A stretch of DNA of 64,000 nucleotides from JACCXG01 sp963717745 (lineage in GTDB: Bacteria > Acidobacteriota > Vicinamibacteria > Vicinamibacterales > 2-12-FULL-66-21): assembly GCA_963717745.1 (NCBI GenBank), contig CAVQXJ010000002.1, forward strand, positions 124,001-188,000. Direction: 5' to 3'. Numbering within the stretch: position 1 is the first letter of the stretch; each line of letters starts with the position of its first letter. Shown here piece by piece: positions 50,781-59,187 of the stretch. Below the pieces are notes generated by a model. It had not been told where the DNA came from and did no database searches. It saw only the letters and a program-made list of their open reading frames with translations. Made by a program: the position numbers and the translations under genes.

Positions 50781-51240
50781 TCACCTTGCCGCCGGGCCCG
50801 ATTTTGTCCCTGCGATTGTCCCTGCCGCGGAATCGAGCGTGGCCGCGCCGGTCTGCAGGTCGGTCGGACTGACGATGTCGTAGCGGTCGAACACCGATCG
50901 CGTCTTGTGGCCGCTCATCGCCATCGCCACCCGTTCCGGGCTGCCGGCCCGCACGTAGTTGCGTTACCGCCGTCCGCCGGAAGTCGTGCAGGAGCTTCCC
51001 CGCACAGCCGACCGCCTCGCGCTGTGCGCCACGCCTTGTAGAAGTACTGATCGGCTTCCCGGCCGGTGAAACACCCGCGGCGTGATTGCCTCCCGAGTCT
51101 TCGCCACGGCCTCGCTGACGGTCTTCTGCCCTCTTAAGAGTGCGCAGCGCCGCTGTGAGGTAGATGGTCCTCTCGTAGTTGTTCTTCGGTGCTGCCGACG
51201 TCCAGCGTGACGGTGCGGCCTTCAAATCGACATGCCGGCC
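50781..51240 (-). pseudogene. Tyrosine recombinase (phage-type integrase) C-terminal remnant
   Basis: The C-terminal catalytic half is legible over several frames: LDVGSTKNNYERTIYLTAAL, AKTREAITPRVF, LLHDFRRTAV (catalytic HxxR), RNYVRAGSPERVAMAMSGHK (GHK), TRSVFDRYDIV (nucleophile Tyr) and the tail AGTIAGTKSGPAAR, ending at TGA 50781. Frames are broken and the N-terminal domain is absent. The gene ends 37 bp from tRNA-Leu, the normal place of an integrase next to its attachment site. It marks an old integrative element. Confidence 0.75.
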
Positions 51241-51300
51241 AGGTGCCCGCCCGTGGCCGCACAGGCTCGCTGTGCGGGAACGAGAGTATTCTTGGGATGT

Positions 51301-51900
51301 ATGGGCCGACCAGCCGTATTTGTCTCGATGGCACTGTTGCTGACCGCTTTGGGCGCTGCCGGGCACGCACAGGAACGCCGAGTGATTTGTGTCCTGGTTG
51401 ACGATTTGGGCTTTGGGGCGTCGGATCAGGAAAACGGCGCGAAGTTCTGGGCTATCCTTCGAGATGAGGTGGTACAGGACCGGATTTGCCCGGTTCGCCG
51501 CAACCGGTTCTGCCGTAACATCCGATCTACCAACCCGCCAGCAGCCGCAGCCTCCAGCACGCGATGGAACAGCTCGGCGCCGCCGCTTCAAGACAGCAGG
51601 CCGTCCGACCCGATCAAATCATGGGGCGCGATCCGCGTGTCGCTGGGCACCGCGTCTGACGTGGTGGGAAGTCTGGCGCGGCTCCAGAACCGCGATAAGC
51701 AGTTGCTGCTACTGACCTCCCGGTCTTCCGTCAACGGCTCGTTCGGGGCCAGCTTTGCCCGCAATGGGGAGGCAGCACCGCCGGACGTCACCGACGACGT
51801 AGCGGCGGTTGTTGCCGTTGCCAAGGCAGGGAATGTGACGCTCCGCGTCGTGAGTACCGCCGATCCTCAAAGCGCCGCACTACTTCGAGCCTTGCGCTGA
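51301..51900 (+). pseudogene. Decayed VWFA-related gene
   Basis: A signal-like start (MGRPAVFVSMALLLTALGAA) then RRVICVLVDDLGFGASDQEN, which resembles the strand FVDDLHL of VWFA-related acidobacterial proteins. Further on, TGSAVTSDL and YQPASSRSLQHAMEQLGAA appear in other frames, matching later parts of that family, and RLQNRDKQLLLLTSRSSVNG resumes in the first. The open frame is therefore probably a damaged copy; a short functional protein is less likely. Confidence 0.4.
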
Positions 51901-52177
51901 CGGTGCTGGCGGATCGGTTAGTGGTGTGAGGCAGGGCTGGACTCAGCCGATTCCGATCTGCAGCGCTCGGAGGTGTTCCGGTCGCAGGATGACGTGCTGA
52001 CGGCCGGCGAGACGTGGAAGCGGCGATGATCAGAAGGGCTGGGCGTGACGCCACGCCCCCTGCACGAGGTGGGATGGGTGGGTCTGCGAGCAGCATCCCG
52101 AGAAGGTCTCACCGCATGACGACTGTGTCGGTCACGAGACGTACCAGCTGCCATGGATCGGACTGTCCTCCCCCTCG
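51901..52177. other. Intergenic region, nothing recognised
   Basis: No gene, RNA or clear repeat could be supported between the VWFA remnant and the left end of the IS21 element. Confidence 0.4.
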
Positions 52178-52201
52178 TGTGGGTTCCGGAAATTCTGGCC
52201 A

Positions 52202-53011
52202 CTATTTCCGGAAATTCTGACCACGTCGTCCTGCTGATCTGACTCCGTCTTTCATCGCCTCGTCAAGGTTGACGTGCAGGGTGCGGACCGACGGGCCGTC
52301 GAGCCGAAGGAGCCGGCCGCGCTCGAGGACGCGGTCGATGATGGCCTGCGCGAGATCCTCGTCGTGCGAGCACGCGGCCCCAGCGCCTTCAGCGACTTGT
52401 TGGTGGTGAAGATCATCGAGCGGTGGCGGCGGTGGCGCTCGTTGACGACGTGGAAGAGCATGTTGGCGGCGTCGGTGCCGTAGGTGAGATAGCCGACTTC
52501 GTCGACGACGAGGACGGCCGGATGCGTGTAGGTCGGCAGCGCCTGCGCGAGCTCGCCGGCGCGAAACGCCGCCGAGAGGTCGTCGATGAGCGCGGCGGCC
52601 GTCGTGAAGAAGGCATCGAAGCCGTTCTGAATCGCGCGGTAGGCGATGGCGATCGCGAGGTGCGTCTTGCCGCGGCCCGGCTTGCCCGCCAGAAGATCAG
52701 CGAGCGGCCTTCGGTGACGAAGTCGGGCGCGAGCGCCGAGCCGAGCATGTGCAGGCGCAGCGACGATTGATAGGTGAAATTGAAATCGTCGATCGTCTTG
52801 AGAAACGGAAAGTGCGCGCGCCGCGTGAGTCGCGCGAGCCGCGTCTGCTGCCGATGCGCGATCTCCTCGGCGACGAGCAGCGTGAGGAAGTCGCCGATAG
52901 GACCAGCGCTCCCGCTCGGCGCGCTGCACGAGGTCGCGCCACACGCGGCGCGCATTGGCGAGGTGCAGGCGCTTGAAGAGCGCGTCGAGATCGGTGATCG
53001 GCGGCGATCAT
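52202..53011 (-). pseudogene. istB: IS21 helper ATPase IstB, frameshifted
   Basis: AAA+ helper with Walker A GKPGRGKTHLAIAIAYRAIQ, Walker B VLVVDEVGYLTYG, sensor in SMIFTTNKSLKA and the N-terminal segment RRAHFPFLKTIDDFNFTYQS. The frame changes several times (near 52700 and 52900 and near the end); the last residues LHVNLDEAMKDGVRSAG run into the left terminal repeat. It normally helps IstA choose target DNA. Confidence 0.75.
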
Positions 53012-54590
53012 GACCGGCCTCCGACGCGGCGAGAGCGATGCCGCCGTGCTCGGCCGCGTCCAGGTGCTCCGCTGCGCTCCGCCCCTGCGGGCGCCTGCGG
53101 CGACCTGGACCCGGCCTGCGCGCGGCAGCCGAGGGGCCGCTATCGTCGGAGGCCGGTCCGTGACTCGTCAAACGGCAAGGGCCGGCGTCGGCGTGCCCGA
53201 GGTAGTGCGCGATGTACTCGGCGCCGATCGCCTGCTCGGCGAGGCCGCGCTCGAAGGCGGCGCGCAGCGCGGCGTCGCCGTGCGTCTGCAGCAGCGCGTG
53301 CAGCCGCTCGACATCGTGAATCCACGTGCTGCGGGCGGCGATGCGTGAGCTCGGTGAGATAGGCGAGCGCGGCGGCGCCCGAGATCGAGCAGGTGCTGGC
53401 GCTGCAGATAGCGGCGCGCGCGTTTGCCGGAGACCGCCGCGACGCGCTGCGGCGCGATGCTCGGGCAGGATCGAGCCGTCGCCCGGGCTGCCATTGCCGC
53501 ACATGCTCGGCGCCGAAGCGGCCGGCGACGATGCGGACGCGATCGCGATAGAGATACAGCGTGCCGGGCAAGCCGATCGCATCCGGCGGCATCGAGTACG
53601 GATGCCCGTCGTGCATCACCACGCCCGTCGGCCCGACGCTGACGGGAATGCGCAGCGCCAGGTCCGCCGGCGCGACCTTCAGCGGCCGCAGCCGGGCGCG
53701 CTCCTCGGCGATCCGCGCCGCCGGCGGCACGCCGGTCGCCCGCGACGGCCGCACGCGTATTCGCCTCGGTGAGCCACTCGCGCAGCTGCCGCTCGAGATC
53801 CTCGCGATCGAGGAAGCGCCGCTGCTTGAAGAAGGAGCCCTTCACCCAGCCGACGAGATTCTCGACGCTGCCTTTCTCTTGCGGCCGATACGGCCAGCAC
53901 ACTTCGACGCCGATGCCCGAGATCGAGCGCGACGCCGGCAAACGTCGGATTCCACTCCGTGACCACGCCATCGCGCCCCCACTTCAGCGCGATCGTCTTC
54001 GGCCGATCGAAGACCGCCACCAGCGGAATGCCGCCGAAGGCGGCGAGATGATCGACCAGCGCGCGCACGAGCGTCTCGACGCGCTCATCGGGCACGAGCG
54101 TCACCTCGACCCAGCGCGAGTACTTCAACCGCGAGGCGAAGAAGTGCACCTTCGTCTCGGTGCCATCCTGATAGCGTGACCCACACCTCGCCGAAGTCGT
54201 GCTGCGAAAACTCGCCCGGCAGCCCCTCAAACCGCACCAACGGCGTGACGCGTGCGGACGCGCAGCGTCTGCGCCAACGCGTACAGCGCGCTCTTGCCGC
54301 CCGTGTAGCCCGGCTAGCCGCGCGCGGTGCAGCAACTCCACCGATCGCAACGTCGCGCTCCTCGGTCAGCGGCCTGCACGAGCGACCTCGCGATACGCCT
54401 CGGCCTTCGACGGGCGGCCGATCTGGCGCCGCGCGCGCTCCGCGGCGTTATCGACCGTCGTGACCGCGGCTTCCGCGGCGACGCGGCGCGCCGTCCGCAC
54501 GGAGACGCCGCTCAGCGCCGCGATCTCCTTCCACGTGTGGCCCGCCCGGCGCAGCACCTGAATCTCGTGTCGCTTGAGCATGTCGATCAT
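53012..54590 (-). pseudogene. istA: IS21 transposase IstA, frameshifted
   Basis: Begins MIDMLKRHEIQVLRRAGHTW with a helix-turn-helix (EIAALSGVSVRTARRVAAEA). The DDE core is readable in pieces: KVHFFASRLKYSRWVEVTLV, VAVFDRPKTIALKWGRDGVV (second Asp), VCWPYRPQEKGSVENLVGWV (catalytic Glu) and a C-terminal part GVVMHDGHPYSMPPDAIGLP. At least five frame breaks make it inactive as sequenced, unless most are read errors. Confidence 0.75.
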
Positions 54591-54704
54591 CCTTTCCCTC
54601 GTCGGAGGCTGAATCCCCGACGATTTTCTGGCCCGGTAGGGCTACCGGGAGGTGGTCAGAATTTCCGGAAAGGATGTGGTCAGAATTTTCGGAACCCGCA
54701 CGTG

Positions 54705-54949
54705 CACACCAAGCTGGCTGAATTAAGAGGAGTGGTCGCAAGCCTCGAGGAGCTCACGCCGGTCTTCTGGCAAATCAACAGACCCTCAATGAAAACCTTA
54801 GAGCCCTCGGTAACGAGACGAGCAGGCACTTCGCGGAAACGGATTCTTCGCTGCGTACCGTAAGGGCCAAGACGGATCTCTTCTTGGTCGAAGTGGGTGG
54901 TGTCGGGGCGGTTTTCTTTCGAGCCGCAGATCCAGCCGCCGCGCGTTAA
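54705..54949 (+). pseudogene. Possible coiled-coil gene fragment cut by the IS21 element
   Basis: LAELRGVVASLEELTPVFW followed, after a one-base shift, by NQQTLNENLRALGNETSRHF and DSSLRTVRAKTDLFLVEVGG, ending in AADPAAAR at TAA 54947-54949. It reads as the C-terminal half of a coiled-coil protein whose front was removed by the insertion. Weak evidence: no start, and an antisense open frame covers the same DNA. Confidence 0.3.
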
Positions 54950-55067
54950 CGACCTTCCTCCGGCCAGGAAAGCCGAAGGCGACGGACCAGCCGCCAAGCC
55001 GGAGCCACTCCTACCATCCGTATAGCGATGCGGGCGGGGCAGGGTATGACCGCTCGAAACCCGATAC

Positions 55068-55390
55068 TGACCTGCCCCCCGCTATCCGCCACGCCCTAGC
55101 ATGAGAGTCCTCCGTTCAGAGGAGGACCGATGAAACGGAGCAAGTTCATCGACGAGCAGATCCTGCCGATCGTCCGAGAGGGCAAAGCTGGGCGGAAGGT
55201 CGCCGACCTAGTTCGCACCCGAGGCATCACGGAGCAGACCTACTACCGCTGGAAAGCCAAGTACGGCGGTATGGAACTGAGCGAGATGCAGCGGCTGAAA
55301 ACAGCTGGAGGATGAGAATCGCCAGCTAAAGCAGATCGTCGCCGAGGAGGCAGGTCATCGCGGGCACCTGCTTTTCTGGAAGGTGCTCGT
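55068..55390 (+). mobile_element. IS3-family insertion sequence remnant (left end)
   Basis: TGACCTGCCCCCC (from 55068) resembles an IS3/IS407-type terminal repeat, 62 bp before an orfA start. Only orfA and a few orfB-proximal codons remain; the rest of the element is missing. Confidence 0.6.
55130..55315 (+). pseudogene. IS3-family transposase OrfA, truncated
   Basis: 61 codons: MKRSKFIDEQILPIVREGKA, GRKVADLVRTRGITEQTYYR (helix-turn-helix) and WKAKYGGMELSEMQRLK. The coiled-coil continues after a frame change as ENRQLKQIVAEEAG, then ends. Complete OrfA proteins of this group are about 85-100 aa. A strong ribosome-binding site (AGGAGGA) precedes the ATG. Confidence 0.75.
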
Positions 55391-55571
55391 CCTGGATGCC
55401 AGCCCTTCGGCATCCGCGAACTGTCAGAACTCCAATGATTTCTTCGGTCGCACGGTTCGAATTCTGAGACAGCGGTCGTTCTGGTTTTGCGACAGCGGTC
55501 GTTTTGGGACAGTTTTGGGACAGTCGGGGTGGTTCAGTTCAATTTGCGCTAGAATCCTAGGGAATTTAAGT
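55391..55571. other. Intergenic region with GACAGCGGTCGTT repeats
   Basis: GACAGCGGTCGTT occurs twice (about 55470 and 55492), followed by TTTTGGGACAGT twice. The pattern looks like the end of another insertion sequence with repeated transposase sites, of which nothing else is left. No gene. Confidence 0.4.
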
Positions 55572-55648
55572 CGGGGCGTAGCGCAGCCTGGTAGCGCACC
55601 TGCCTTGGGCGCAGGGGGTCGCTGGTTCGAATCCAGTCGCCCCGACCA
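55572..55648 (+). tRNA. tRNA-Pro (anticodon TGG)
   Basis: 77 nt with CCA encoded. Acceptor CGGGGCG/CGCCCCG, anticodon loop CTTGGGC on stem CCTGC/GCAGG, T loop GGTTCGAATCC. A short stretch coding an integrase-like C-terminal tail points towards its 3' end, as at tRNA-Leu. Confidence 0.95.
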
Positions 55649-55673
55649 CTTTCCTCAGAAATCCTCGTAAGTC

Positions 55674-55800
55674 TCACTCCTGGAATGAGTTCTCGGCGCG
55701 AGCTCTGTGCGGGCTCGTTCGCCCCGAATCGCCCTCCTCCGCCCGTTTTCGCCGCAAAGTGGTCACAAAATTGGTCACACCCAAACCGCATCTAAGTGAT
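55674..55800 (-). pseudogene. Possible integrase C-terminal scrap next to tRNA-Pro
   Basis: Minus-strand codons reading LRCGLGVTNFVTTLRRKRAE stop 26 bp from tRNA-Pro. The VTNxVT run resembles the hydrophilic C-terminal tails of tyrosine integrases (compare AGTIAGTKSG at tRNA-Leu). No catalytic residue remains, so this rests on position and a weak motif. Confidence 0.3.
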
Positions 55801-55991
55801 GCAACTGAAGGCGCTTGTTGGCGAAGCGCCGTCAGAAAGGGCCACGCACGGCTCACCCGGTCGACGCCTGTCGCAGGTCCTGTGGCCGGACAGCACCCGT
55901 CCCCACTCGTCTTCCAGGAGGCTCCTATGGAGGTCTCTATGGACCTCGATCCCCGTTGGAGTGATGACCCGCGCGACGACAGCCCACGACG

Positions 55992-56945
55992 ATGTCCACA
56001 GGGAGGAATCAGACGAGAGCTGAACAAGGCAGGCGCGGCGCCTCGTCCGATCCTCTCGAACGAGACTCGCGCGACCCGCGTGAGGTGTTCACGCGCGATC
56101 TCGACCTGCCGCGCGGCCCGAACCGCGAGCGCGTCTGGGGGCGTGACTTCAACGTCCTCCTGCGCGGCTCGGAGTCGCGTGCCCTCGCCACCGTCGGTGC
56201 GTTCCGGGTCACGCACGCCGACGATCTCCGCGACGGTCGAGGCAAGCCACTCGATCCCCGCAGCGGCGACCTCCGACATCTGCGCGAGCAGAAGCTCGTC
56301 CGAACGATCCCGATCCCCGAGGGCCGCTCGATCGTCGTCCTCACCGAGCGAGGCCGCGACGTCCTCGAACGCAACCGGCATGAGCGCGGCCAGCACTTCT
56401 ACGCCGGCCTCCAGCGCCCGCGCGAGTTGCTCCACGACGCCAAGGTCTATCAGGCGTACGAGCGCGAGGCCGAGCGGCTGCGCGAGGATGGTGCGGTCAT
56501 CCATCGCGTGATGCTCGACACCGAGCTGAAGCGCGAGTACCAGCAGTTCCTTCAAGAGCACAACCGCGGCAAGTCCGACAGCGACGGTCGTCCCGATCGG
56601 TCACCCGACGAGATCGCACGCTGGGCGACGGACCACGACCTCCCGGAGAAGGACGGTCACGTCCAGTTCCCCGACGCGCGCATCGTCTACGAGGACCGGG
56701 ACGGCCGCGAGCACACGCGTGACATCGAGGTGGAGACGCTCAACTACCGCGGCGCGCACGCGGCTTCCAAGGCCGCGTCTGGGTTCAGTCGCCACAGCGC
56801 CGCCGGCATGCGCGTCGTGGGCTCACGTGGGGCAGGTGGCGGAGGCAGCCGTCGCGGCAGCGGCGGATTCGCCTTCACGGCAAGCACCGGCAGGACGGGT
56901 GGTCGTCCTCCCGATCCGAGGCTCATAGAGGAGTTGTTGCGATGA
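55992..56945 (+). CDS. Winged-helix protein A of a coupled two-gene module
   Basis: 317 aa. FTRDLDLPRGPNRERVWGRD and LRGSESRALATVGAFRVTHA lead into a winged-helix region (DLRHLREQKLVRTIPIPEGR, VVLTERGRDVLERNRHERGQ). Then GLQRPRELLHDAKVYQAYER and a helical part, and a Gly/Arg/Ser-rich tail. It resembles replication-relaxation-type proteins found on mobile elements. The start may instead be ATG 55939 (MDLDPRWSDDPRDD), which needs one frame correction before 55992. The stop overlaps the next ATG (ATGA). Confidence 0.6.
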   Translation: MSTGRNQTRAEQGRRGASSDPLERDSRDPREVFTRDLDLPRGPNRERVWGRDFNVLLRGSESRALATVGAFRVTHADDLRDGRGKPLDPRSGDLRHLREQKLVRTIPIPEGRSIVVLTERGRDVLERNRHERGQHFYAGLQRPRELLHDAKVYQAYEREAERLREDGAVIHRVMLDTELKREYQQFLQEHNRGKSDSDGRPDRSPDEIARWATDHDLPEKDGHVQFPDARIVYEDRDGREHTRDIEVETLNYRGAHAASKAASGFSRHSAAGMRVVGSRGAGGGGSRRGSGGFAFTASTGRTGGRPPDPRLIEELLR

Positions 56946-57931
56946 ACTTCGATCACGCCGTCGGCACCATCGTCTCGAAGGGCTTCACCGAGCGGCAGGC
57001 GCGATTCCTGGTGCTCGTCGCGCGTCACTCCGGCGTCTGCGTCATGCGCCAGTACTCCGCGTTCGCAGGCGTGGTCTTCGGCCATACCACGCGGAGGTTC
57101 TTCACCAAGCTCGAACGCCTCGGTTGGGTCTCGACCTACGACTGCGCGCGCAAGCGGGCGCGCATCTACCACGTGCGTCATCGCGAGCTGTACGAAGGCA
57201 TCGGCGATCCCGAGTCACGCCTGCGTCGCCCGCCGACCGTGCCGCGGGCGCTCGAGCGCATCATGCTGCTCGACGTCATCCTGAGTGAGCCGGAGATCGT
57301 CTGGCTGACGACGTCCGAGGAGAAGATGGCGCACGTCTCGGCGTTCACGGCCATCACGAAGGACTCGGTGCCGCAGATGACGACGCCGCAGGGGAGCTAT
57401 GAACCGGTGCGGTACTTCCCGGACCAGGCGCCGATCGGCCTCCATCCCGACGGGCGGTGGATCTTAGTCTGCCTGCTCACACAGGACGCCAGGCGCGAGT
57501 TGCGGAGCTTCCTCGAGCGGCACCTCATGTTCCTCGCCGCTCTGCCGACCTGGACGCTCCGTGTCGTCATCCCTGGCCACATGGCCGCCCATGGGATGCG
57601 TTTGGTCGACGACGCGCGACGAGGCCTGCGCTGGCGTTTCGACGGACAGTTCCGCGACGACCTCCGCTGGTACTTCGAAACTCGAAGAGCCGGTGGCAAC
57701 CCGGACGCTGTGTCGGACGATGACGAGCGCGCACACCGGGCGAGACTGCGCCGGTTCTCCGGCCTCGGGTTCTCGGCGCTCTACCCGCTCTGGGTCGCGC
57801 AGGGCGACGACGTGTTCCCGACCGTCGCTGCTCGGGTCGGCGACGCCTTGTTCCGTGAGGCTGGCGTCATCGAACCGCTGGTGTTGCCGCATGCCTACAG
57901 CCACCTGGCGCCGCTGGTGGGGGTGGCGTAG
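56942..57931 (+). CDS. Winged-helix protein B of a coupled two-gene module
   Basis: 329 aa. N-terminal winged helix: FTERQARFLVLVARHSGVCV, AFAGVVFGHTTRRFFTKLER and LGWVSTYDCARKRARIYHVR. The middle (LLDVILSEPEIVWLTTSEEK, VRYFPDQAPIGLHPDGRWIL) and the C-terminal domain with repeated Trp/Arg have no catalytic motif I can name. It is translationally coupled to protein A and the two have been seen together in other Acidobacteriota genomes, to my recollection. Likely DNA-binding partners linked to the nearby integration site; function unknown. Confidence 0.6.
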   Translation: MNFDHAVGTIVSKGFTERQARFLVLVARHSGVCVMRQYSAFAGVVFGHTTRRFFTKLERLGWVSTYDCARKRARIYHVRHRELYEGIGDPESRLRRPPTVPRALERIMLLDVILSEPEIVWLTTSEEKMAHVSAFTAITKDSVPQMTTPQGSYEPVRYFPDQAPIGLHPDGRWILVCLLTQDARRELRSFLERHLMFLAALPTWTLRVVIPGHMAAHGMRLVDDARRGLRWRFDGQFRDDLRWYFETRRAGGNPDAVSDDDERAHRARLRRFSGLGFSALYPLWVAQGDDVFPTVAARVGDALFREAGVIEPLVLPHAYSHLAPLVGVA

Positions 57932-58063
57932 GGAAACGGAACGCCTCACGCTGCTCGTGGCGGTCGAGTCGAGTCGGAGCCCAGACCCGTCGCGGTGTCT
58001 CGAACCGCACAGCCAACCCGTCGCCGGGATCCGCCCACGACCTCCGGCGGACGGCCGCTTCGT

Positions 58064-58654
58064 TCATGGGGGAAGATAACCCTTCACGCTTTGCAGGGCA
58101 CGGACCAAGAGGTCCGCAACGCCAAGCGTTTCGGCGCCACGCCGGAGATACTCGCGATCGAGCGCTCCTCCTTGGACGAGGAGAATGCCAAGCACGTCGC
58201 GCCACTGTCGATCGGACGCCTCATTTCCGAGGCGGAACCATCGGAGCTTCTGCAACAGGATGTCTTCCGGCGTGTGGACATACAGATACCGATCGGGATT
58301 CTCCGACACTTGAACGCGGCGCCGGCGGCCGATCTGCTGCTGGTCCAGCGGAGTACCGCCGGAGATGAACACGTCCACCTTGATCGCTGACGCCCGGTGG
58401 ATGAGATTCACACTGGAGCGCTGCCGAATGGCGCGGCGAATCGCCTCTTCATCTGCGTAGAATCCTGACCCCAATGCCGCCAGGAAGCCATCGATGTCTG
58501 GCTCGGTCATGTCGACCACCATGTCGACGTCGAGCGTGGTCCGCGGCTCACCACCAAGAGAGCTGGCAACCGAGCCGCCCACGAGGTAGAGCAGTCCGCA
58601 CGCTTCACAGGCGTCGGCCACCTGCAGGGCGACCTGAATCGGACCGGGCGTCAC
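58064..58654 (-). CDS. Nucleotidyltransferase-fold protein (AbiEii/MNT-like)
   Basis: 196 aa from GTG 58654. CGLLYLVGGSVASSLGGEPR followed by TTLDVDMVVDM gives the GS-x-S-x-x-G...DxD pattern of minimal nucleotidyltransferases. Further conserved parts are IKVDVFISGG and VHTPEDILLQKLRWFRLGNE. Such proteins occur as toxin-like or AMP-transferring partners of small proteins. The GTG overlaps the stop of the upstream small gene (GTGA). No antitoxin of known class is recognised. Confidence 0.7.
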   Translation of the reverse strand: MTPGPIQVALQVADACEACGLLYLVGGSVASSLGGEPRTTLDVDMVVDMTEPDIDGFLAALGSGFYADEEAIRRAIRQRSSVNLIHRASAIKVDVFISGGTPLDQQQIGRRRRVQVSENPDRYLYVHTPEDILLQKLRWFRLGNEASDRQWRDVLGILLVQGGALDREYLRRGAETLGVADLLVRALQSVKGYLPP

Positions 58655-58944
58655 ATGTGAGGGCCGAGAATCTGAGCAGCGTCCGGATACACCTGGCGGA
58701 CGAGGGTGGGCCCGAGTTGGAGCGCCGCGAGCCGAATAAAGCATTCCCGGTCTGAGGCGTCGGGGTGACGCTGGCGGATTCCAGACAGGGCAAGGGTCAC
58801 GACGTCACGTGTCGCCTGGCTCATGGCGGCTGCCTTTTCCACCGGCGTCATGCGTCGCCAGGCCTCGATCTGAAGACGTTCGACCTCAGCGCTCGTGTCG
58901 CGCGAGAGGATCGCCGATCGGTCTCTGGGGTCGGACTCAGGCAC
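58651..58944 (-). CDS. Small helical protein paired with the nucleotidyltransferase
   Basis: 97 aa from GTG 58944 (VPESDPRDRSAILSRDTSAE). All-helical: EVERLQIEAWRRMTPVEKAA, LALSGIRQRHPDASDRECFI and LAALQLGPTLVRQVYPDAAQ. A TATAAT -10 (minus strand, 58951-58956) ends 6 nt before the GTG, inside the longer open frame, so the upstream ATG at 58980 cannot be the start from this promoter. The coupling to the nucleotidyltransferase suggests a two-protein unit, perhaps toxin-antitoxin-like. Confidence 0.6.
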   Translation of the reverse strand: MPESDPRDRSAILSRDTSAEVERLQIEAWRRMTPVEKAAAMSQATRDVVTLALSGIRQRHPDASDRECFIRLAALQLGPTLVRQVYPDAAQILGPHM

Positions 58945-59187
58945 AGGTCGATTATAGGGCCGCCCAAACCAGTGCGTCATTCACGAACGTGGCCCGATGC
59001 GCCTGTCACGGCGCCCGCTATGACAATCATCGTGCCGCAACGACCAACACGACTCGCCACATCGCGCGAGTCTATACCTCGCCCGGGGCGCCGCGGACCG
59101 GTCAGCCCAGACCTTGCGACCCCCGCTTCGCCTCGTGTAGCCTGCCCTCACCAACACCAATCCGAACGGACCGAGGGCTTGACCTGC

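Larger units (their letters stand above)
52178..54700. mobile_element. IS21-family insertion sequence, degraded
   Basis: Terminal inverted repeats: left TGTGGGTTCCGGAAATTCTG (from 52178), right TGCGGGTTCCGAAAATTCTG (complement, ending 54700). Each end has a second inner copy of TTCCGGAAATTCTGACCAC, as the multiple transposase sites of IS21 require. Contents are istA then istB on the minus strand. No certain target duplication is seen. Frames are disrupted in many places. Confidence 0.85.

Noticed and set aside
54680..54997. 105-codon minus-strand open frame next to the IS21 end
   Set aside because: It runs across the terminal repeat of the insertion sequence and has no motif; the plus-strand coiled-coil fragment is the better reading, though also weak.
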